Assembly: GCA_009778415.1 (NCBI GenBank)
Contig: WRJV01000254.1
Coordinates: 1 to 9,283, forward strand
Reading direction: 5' to 3'
Source of the DNA: Clostridiales bacterium
GTDB taxonomy: Bacteria; Bacillota; Clostridia; Peptostreptococcales; Anaerovoracaceae
DNA length: 9,283 bases
A program made the position numbers and the translations under genes. Below the pieces are notes generated by a model. The model did not search any database. It was not told the origin of the DNA and saw only the letters and a program-made list of their open reading frames with translations. Positions 5,962-9,283 of this stretch are shown piece by piece (within the stretch, counting starts at the first letter, position 1; each line of letters opens with the position of its first letter).

Positions 5962-6856
5962 GTTGTAGTTCCTCCACTGTATTCTCAAGCGATTCCATGT
6001 CAGATACGTTGTGAACGCGCACGCCTGTGCCTATCTTCTTTATTAGCCCTGACAAAGTCTTGCTCGGCCCGACTTCTATAAACGTGTCAAACCCGTCCGC
6101 GATCATGTTTTCTATTGTTTTTTGCCATAAAACCGGGTGGGTCACTTGTCTTGTCAGCAGCTCTTTCGGCTGGTCGTATATCTGTGCCGTGGTGTTTGCG
6201 TAAAGTGGGATTTGCATTGCTCCAAAGCGCTCTTTTTCAAGGTATGCCGCTATGCGTTCGCTGGCGGCGCTCATGAAAGGGCTGTGAAAAGCGCCGCTGA
6301 CCGTCAGTTTTACCGCCTTGCCGCCCTGCTCAAAAACAGCCTGCTGCAGTTTGGCTGCTGAACTTTCAGCACAAGCAACCACTGTTTGCCCCGGGCAATT
6401 GTAGTTGGCGGGATAGGTTTGCGGAAGCGCTTCGCATATGCTTTCCACCTCGCTGGCAGGCAGCTTCAGCACTGCAAACATAGTGCCTTTGTTCTTTTCG
6501 GAACATTCCTGCATCGCTCTTGCCCTGTAGCAGACAAAATCAAACGCCTGCTGCGGCAGCATCAATCCGGTGCATGTGGCAGCTGGGATTTCGCCGACTG
6601 AAAATCCTGCGACACCGTGCGCCGGAACGCCTTTTTCGGCTAAGGCTGTTGCACAGGCAAGGTCTGTTAAAAACAAGGCAGGTTGCGTGTTTATCGTGGT
6701 GTCCAGCTGCTCCTTTGAGCCGTTGAAGCAGATTTCACGTATTGGTGCTGACATGTCAAACAGCCACCTTACGCTGTCGAAATGGTCGTACAAATCGCGC
6801 CCCATTCCTACAGTTTGAGCCCCTTGGCCCGCAAAAACAAGCGCTATTTTACCCAT
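5954..6856 (-). CDS. fabD: Malonyl-CoA:ACP transacylase FabD
   Basis: FabD moves malonyl from CoA to ACP, supplying the extender unit for FabH and FabF. The 300-residue protein opens with the family signature KIALVFAGQGAQTVGMGRD. The nucleophile elbow is GFSVGE (84-89, Ser86); R111 in CYRARAMQE matches the malonyl-carboxylate-binding arginine, and H191 in SGAFHSPFM is the catalytic partner. ANYNCPGQTVVA and EVGPSKTLSG complete the family pattern. The elbow lacks the His of the E. coli GHSLGE motif, having Phe instead; the position is not invariant in the family and the catalytic set is intact. A GGAAGG site precedes the ATG, which overlaps the fabK end by 13 bases. Because the family is shared with polyketide acyltransferases, the FASII context secures the name. 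Confidence 0.96.
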   Translation of the reverse strand: MGKIALVFAGQGAQTVGMGRDLYDHFDSVRWLFDMSAPIREICFNGSKEQLDTTINTQPALFLTDLACATALAEKGVPAHGVAGFSVGEIPAATCTGLMLPQQAFDFVCYRARAMQECSEKNKGTMFAVLKLPASEVESICEALPQTYPANYNCPGQTVVACAESSAAKLQQAVFEQGGKAVKLTVSGAFHSPFMSAASERIAAYLEKERFGAMQIPLYANTTAQIYDQPKELLTRQVTHPVLWQKTIENMIADGFDTFIEVGPSKTLSGLIKKIGTGVRVHNVSDMESLENTVEELQHA

Positions 6857-7791
6857 GTTGATGCCCTTCCAAGGATTGCCTCAGCCTCTCTCATCATTTC
6901 CTCAACGATGTCCTTTGCGCTCTGCTCCGTTTTGACCATGCCAGAAATCTGTCCTGCCAAAAAGCAGCCGTTTTTGAGGTCACCACAAGCCGCCGCCAGC
7001 TTTAGGGCGCCTGTGCCCAGCGCTTCCAGTTCTTCTCCTGTTGTGCTGCCGTCATATTCCTTTTTTGAAAATTCCCTAGAAAAAGGGGTTTTCAGCGACC
7101 GGACCGGGTGCCCGAGCCTTTTTCCCGTTGTAACAGTGTCAATGTCTTTTGCGGCAATTATCTTGTCTTTGTAGTTTTGGTGAATGCCGCATTCTTTTGC
7201 GACTAAAAAACGGGTTCCCACCTGAACGCCGACAGCCCCAAGCATAAACGCCGCCGCGACTCCCCTTCCGTCGCCGATGCCGCCCGCTGCAATGACAGGG
7301 ATGTTGACAGCGTCGCATACCTGCGGCACTAGGGCCATGGTTGTAGTCTCGCCAACGTGCCCGCCGCTTTCGCAGCCCTCTGCAATAACTGCAGCCGCTC
7401 CGCTGCGCTCTGCCAGCTTTGCAAAACCCGTAGACGCCACAACCGGAATCACCTTGATTCCCGCACTGGTCCAAAGCTTCATGTGCCTTGACGGGTTGCC
7501 GGCGCCTGTTGTGACAACCGCAACGGATTCTTTTGCCACAAGCTCTGCCACTGCGCCGGCGTGGGGGCTCATCAGCATAATGTTGACGCCAAACGGTTTG
7601 CTTGTCAGCGTTTTGGCTTTTTTTATCTGTTCGGCTACATATTCCGCCGGAGCGTTCCCTGCCGCAATAATGCCCAGCCCGCCCACATTTGATACCGCAG
7701 CTGCCAGTTCCGCATCGGAAACCCATGCCATGCCGCCCTGAAATACAGGGTGCCGTATGCCAATCAATTCGCAAATAGGTGTCTTAATCAT
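6844..7791 (-). CDS. fabK: Enoyl-ACP reductase II FabK (FMN-dependent)
   Basis: FabK carries out the last reduction of each cycle, converting trans-2-enoyl-ACP to acyl-ACP with NAD(P)H and FMN. It replaces the unrelated FabI, so triclosan-type FabI inhibitors would not be expected to act on this enzyme. The 315-residue TIM-barrel protein starts IRHPVFQGGMAWVSDAELAA. It has the FMN-region segments PFGVNIML, CESGGHVGETTTM with H145 (equivalent to the catalytic His of streptococcal FabK), and IAAGGIGDGRGVAAA with GVQVGTRFL. The family also contains nitronate monooxygenases (2-nitropropane dioxygenases); the place between fabH and fabD makes FabK the best call. The ATG is 4 bases after the fabH stop, and its GGGAGTGA ribosome site overlaps that stop. 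Many clostridial and streptococcal operons carry acpP between fabH and fabK; here there is no room for it. Confidence 0.95.
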   Translation of the reverse strand: MIKTPICELIGIRHPVFQGGMAWVSDAELAAAVSNVGGLGIIAAGNAPAEYVAEQIKKAKTLTSKPFGVNIMLMSPHAGAVAELVAKESVAVVTTGAGNPSRHMKLWTSAGIKVIPVVASTGFAKLAERSGAAAVIAEGCESGGHVGETTTMALVPQVCDAVNIPVIAAGGIGDGRGVAAAFMLGAVGVQVGTRFLVAKECGIHQNYKDKIIAAKDIDTVTTGKRLGHPVRSLKTPFSREFSKKEYDGSTTGEELEALGTGALKLAAACGDLKNGCFLAGQISGMVKTEQSAKDIVEEMMREAEAILGRASTWVK

Positions 7792-7795
7792 AAAA

Positions 7796-8785
7796 TCACT
7801 CCCAAACCACTACGCAGCTGCCGGCAGTAAGGCCGGCGCCGAACGCAGCCAGAAAAAGCGTGTCGCCTGGTTTTATCTTGCATTCTTCTTGCATCTCAAA
7901 CAGCAGCAGGGGAATGGAGACGGAAGACAGGTTGCCGTACCGGTCAATGTTGACAGGGAATTTTTCCTGTGGCTGCCGCATCTTCGTCCTGATGGAGTCA
8001 ATAATCCTCCTGTTTGCCTGGTGCAATATGAACCAGTTGATTTGTTCAAGGGACATTTTTAGTGCGCTGAGCGCATGCTTTATTTCGTTTTCTACTGTAT
8101 TCACTGCGAATTTGAATATTTCCTGCCCTTGCATTTGCACAAAACCCCGCTCTCTTTTTTTGCTTACAAAAGGGCTGTTCCCGGTGTCTACGGGGATGTT
8201 GAGTATCGGCGTGTCCGAAGTTGCCAGCAGGTTGATGTACCTGAGAGCGCCTCCGTTTGTCACTACGCAGGCGGCGGCGCCGTCTCCAAACAGCACGCAG
8301 GTGCTGCGGTCGCCCCAGTCCACCTGGGCAGACATCATTTCTGCCGACACGATCAATATGTTTTTCGCGTTGCCCGCGCTCAAAAAGCACGATGCCACAT
8401 TCAACGCATAAATAAACCCCGTGCAAGCTGCATTGATGTCAAACGCAGGGCATTTGGCGCCAATGCGCCCCAAGATGCAGCAAGCCAGGGACGGTGTGCG
8501 GTAATCGCCTCCGATGGTCGTACAAATGATCAAGTCAATGCCTGCTGGCGTCAAACCCGACTTCTCAATAGCCTGCAAGGCAGCGGCGGCCGACAGGTCT
8601 GTGATGGTTTCATCTGTGCAGACATACCTTTTCTTGATGCCTGTCCGCGACACTATCCAGTTGTCGTCGGCATCAATATAGTTTGAAAGGTCTTCATTTG
8701 AGACGTGCCTCGCCGGGATGCCTTTGCCTGTGCCGATTATTTTCAAGCTCATATTGCTCATGTTTGTACCATTCATAACATTCAT
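7796..8785 (-). CDS. fabH: 3-oxoacyl-ACP synthase III FabH
   Basis: FabH starts fatty-acid synthesis by condensing a short acyl-CoA with malonyl-ACP; its acyl specificity sets straight- or branched-chain starters but cannot be read here. The thiolase-fold triad is C121 in DINAACTGF, H255 in WFILHQANRR and N285 in DRYGNLSS (numbered from the ATG at 8785, 329 residues). The start is ambiguous. A GTG at 8794 overlaps the regulator's stop as GTGA, the ATG at 8785 lies 8 bases after AGAGGTG, and the usual family N-terminus would be MSLKIIGTG at 8752, which has no ribosome site. I chose 8785. The extra N-terminal residues come from a 9-base tandem repeat. The gene follows the regulator without a gap, so it is almost certainly in the same transcript. 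Confidence 0.95.
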   Translation of the reverse strand: MNVMNGTNMSNMSLKIIGTGKGIPARHVSNEDLSNYIDADDNWIVSRTGIKKRYVCTDETITDLSAAAALQAIEKSGLTPAGIDLIICTTIGGDYRTPSLACCILGRIGAKCPAFDINAACTGFIYALNVASCFLSAGNAKNILIVSAEMMSAQVDWGDRSTCVLFGDGAAACVVTNGGALRYINLLATSDTPILNIPVDTGNSPFVSKKRERGFVQMQGQEIFKFAVNTVENEIKHALSALKMSLEQINWFILHQANRRIIDSIRTKMRQPQEKFPVNIDRYGNLSSVSIPLLLFEMQEECKIKPGDTLFLAAFGAGLTAGSCVVVWE

Positions 8786-8794
8786 ACCATTCAC
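8768..8794 (-). repeat. Tandem 9-base repeat at the fabH start
   Basis: On the minus strand the fabH translation start consists of three direct 9-base units, GTGAATGGT, ATGAATGTT and ATGAATGGT. Each unit supplies an in-frame start codon and an Asn. Gain or loss of a unit would keep the frame and only alter the number of extra N-terminal residues. The repeat therefore creates a run of alternative starts rather than changing the core enzyme. Confidence 0.75.
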
Positions 8795-9243
8795 ACCTCT
8801 GCCTTTGCCCTGAAGAACCCGTTTAGCGTTGTTATCGCTTTTAGCAGCACTTCCTTTTCAGCGCCTGAGTACTGCCTGCTGATGTTCCTGACCATTTTCT
8901 CGTGAAACAAACGATGCGCCTTATCTATTTTTTTGCCCGTTTCAGTTAAAACGATGATCGCTCTGCGCCCGTCTTTTTCGCACGGCGTTTTTCTTATAAA
9001 ACCCTTTCTTTCCAGCTTTTTGACGGCTACCGTCGCAGTTGGCATGGCTATGTTTAGCAGGGAGGCAATTGTGCTGACAGTGGCCCCTTCGTTTTCCTGC
9101 TTGCCGATTGCTTCGATCATGTGCGTCTCTGTTATAGTAATTGGAACATTCAGCACACTCTTAAGAGAGGTCTCCTCGTATTTCAGGATGCTGTTGAAAG
9201 TGTCCACCAGCACTTGATTTAAACTCTTTTCAAAATTGTCCAA
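8791..9243 (-). CDS. fabT: MarR-family transcriptional regulator, FabT-like
   Basis: A 150-residue MarR-type winged-helix protein heading the FASII operon, which by position is the likely counterpart of FabT, the acyl-ACP-responsive repressor of streptococcal fab genes. Residues 54-80 hold the DNA-recognition region (TVSTIASLLNIAMPTATVAVKKLERKG split over helix-turn-helix), and DGRRAIIVLT (91-100) is the wing. N- and C-terminal helices supply the dimer interface. The start is a TTG at 9243 with GAAAGG 8 bases upstream; no better ATG exists before the conserved ITITETHMIEAIG segment. A perfect inverted repeat 21 bases upstream suggests autoregulation. The functional name rests on family plus context, since MarR proteins are too alike to assign ligand or target from sequence alone. 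Confidence 0.85.
   Translation of the reverse strand: MDNFEKSLNQVLVDTFNSILKYEETSLKSVLNVPITITETHMIEAIGKQENEGATVSTIASLLNIAMPTATVAVKKLERKGFIRKTPCEKDGRRAIIVLTETGKKIDKAHRLFHEKMVRNISRQYSGAEKEVLLKAITTLNGFFRAKAEV
8794..8800 (-). promoter_or_regulatory. Ribosome binding site deciding the fabH start
   Basis: AGAGGTG lies within the last codons of the regulator gene, 8 bases before the ATG at 8785, an ideal spacing for that codon. An AAAGG at 8802-8806 is about 7 bases before the competing GTG at 8794, so use of either start is possible. The position inside the upstream gene points to translational coupling. Confidence 0.6.
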
Positions 9244-9263
9244 AACAACGGCCTTTCTTTATA

Positions 9264-9282
9264 TAGTTAGTTTTACTAACTA
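9264..9282. promoter_or_regulatory. Candidate FabT-like operator palindrome
   Basis: AGTTAGT (9265-9271) and ACTAACT (9275-9281) form a perfect inverted repeat around TTT, with a flanking T and A extending it to 19 bases. It lies 21 bases before the TTG start of the MarR-type regulator on the leftward strand and beside an AT-rich TATATA. A symmetrical site of this size and position is typical for a MarR dimer that represses its own operon, and the general A/T-rich arm pattern resembles FabT boxes. The promoter itself is probably cut by the window edge. I see no second copy of this palindrome in the window. Confidence 0.65.
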
Positions 9283-9283
9283 A

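Noticed and set aside
7139..7774. Long minus-strand ORF in another frame of fabK
   Set aside because: It is Arg/Gly/Cys-rich, as expected for a shadow of a GC-rich coding gene, and lies wholly within a conserved fabK.

Overview
The window comes from a low- to mid-GC Gram-positive bacterium, most likely an anaerobic member of the Bacillota (Clostridia-like). Three things point there: a compact fatty-acid synthesis (FASII) operon led by a MarR-type regulator, the FMN-dependent enoyl reductase FabK in place of FabI, and strong AGGAGG-type ribosome binding sites. I cannot name a genus or species from sequence alone.

The right two thirds (about 3506-9283, all on the minus strand) is a tightly packed operon. 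In transcription order it encodes a FabT-like MarR regulator, FabH, FabK, FabD, FabG, FabF and FabZ. Neighbouring genes overlap or sit within about a dozen bases of each other, and several ribosome binding sites lie inside or across the preceding gene's end, as expected for translational coupling. Together they cover malonyl transfer (FabD), initiation (FabH), elongation (FabF) and the reduction-dehydration-reduction cycle (FabG, FabZ, FabK). Acyl carrier protein (acpP), often next to fabH/fabK, and the acetyl-CoA carboxylase genes (accB/C/D/A), often around or after fabZ, are absent. A perfect inverted repeat just upstream of the regulator gene is a good candidate operator.

The left third (1-3509, plus strand) is AT-richer accessory DNA with many signs of decay. 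At the left edge is the 3' part of a highly structured RNA that resembles the HEARO/omega RNA of IscB elements, with no IscB gene in the window. Next comes a lipoprotein whose N-terminal half resembles a beta-propeller-like (DUF5050-type) lipoprotein and whose C-terminal half resembles a lytic transglycosylase/lysozyme-like domain. That reading frame is cut by a TAG and then a frameshift, but the lost C-terminus is still readable. A small membrane-anchored protein of unknown function follows directly, then a short relic of an Rhs/YD-repeat gene, then about 640 bases without a convincing gene but with inverted repeats and a minus-strand terminator-like hairpin. Last is a second beta-propeller-like lipoprotein gene with a frameshift; its stop codon overlaps the fabZ stop codon in convergent orientation.

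My reading is that a stable core operon lies beside a degrading accessory island with Rhs/polymorphic-toxin character. The FASII calls are firm. The omega RNA, transglycosylase and Rhs calls rest on motif recognition and are testable.
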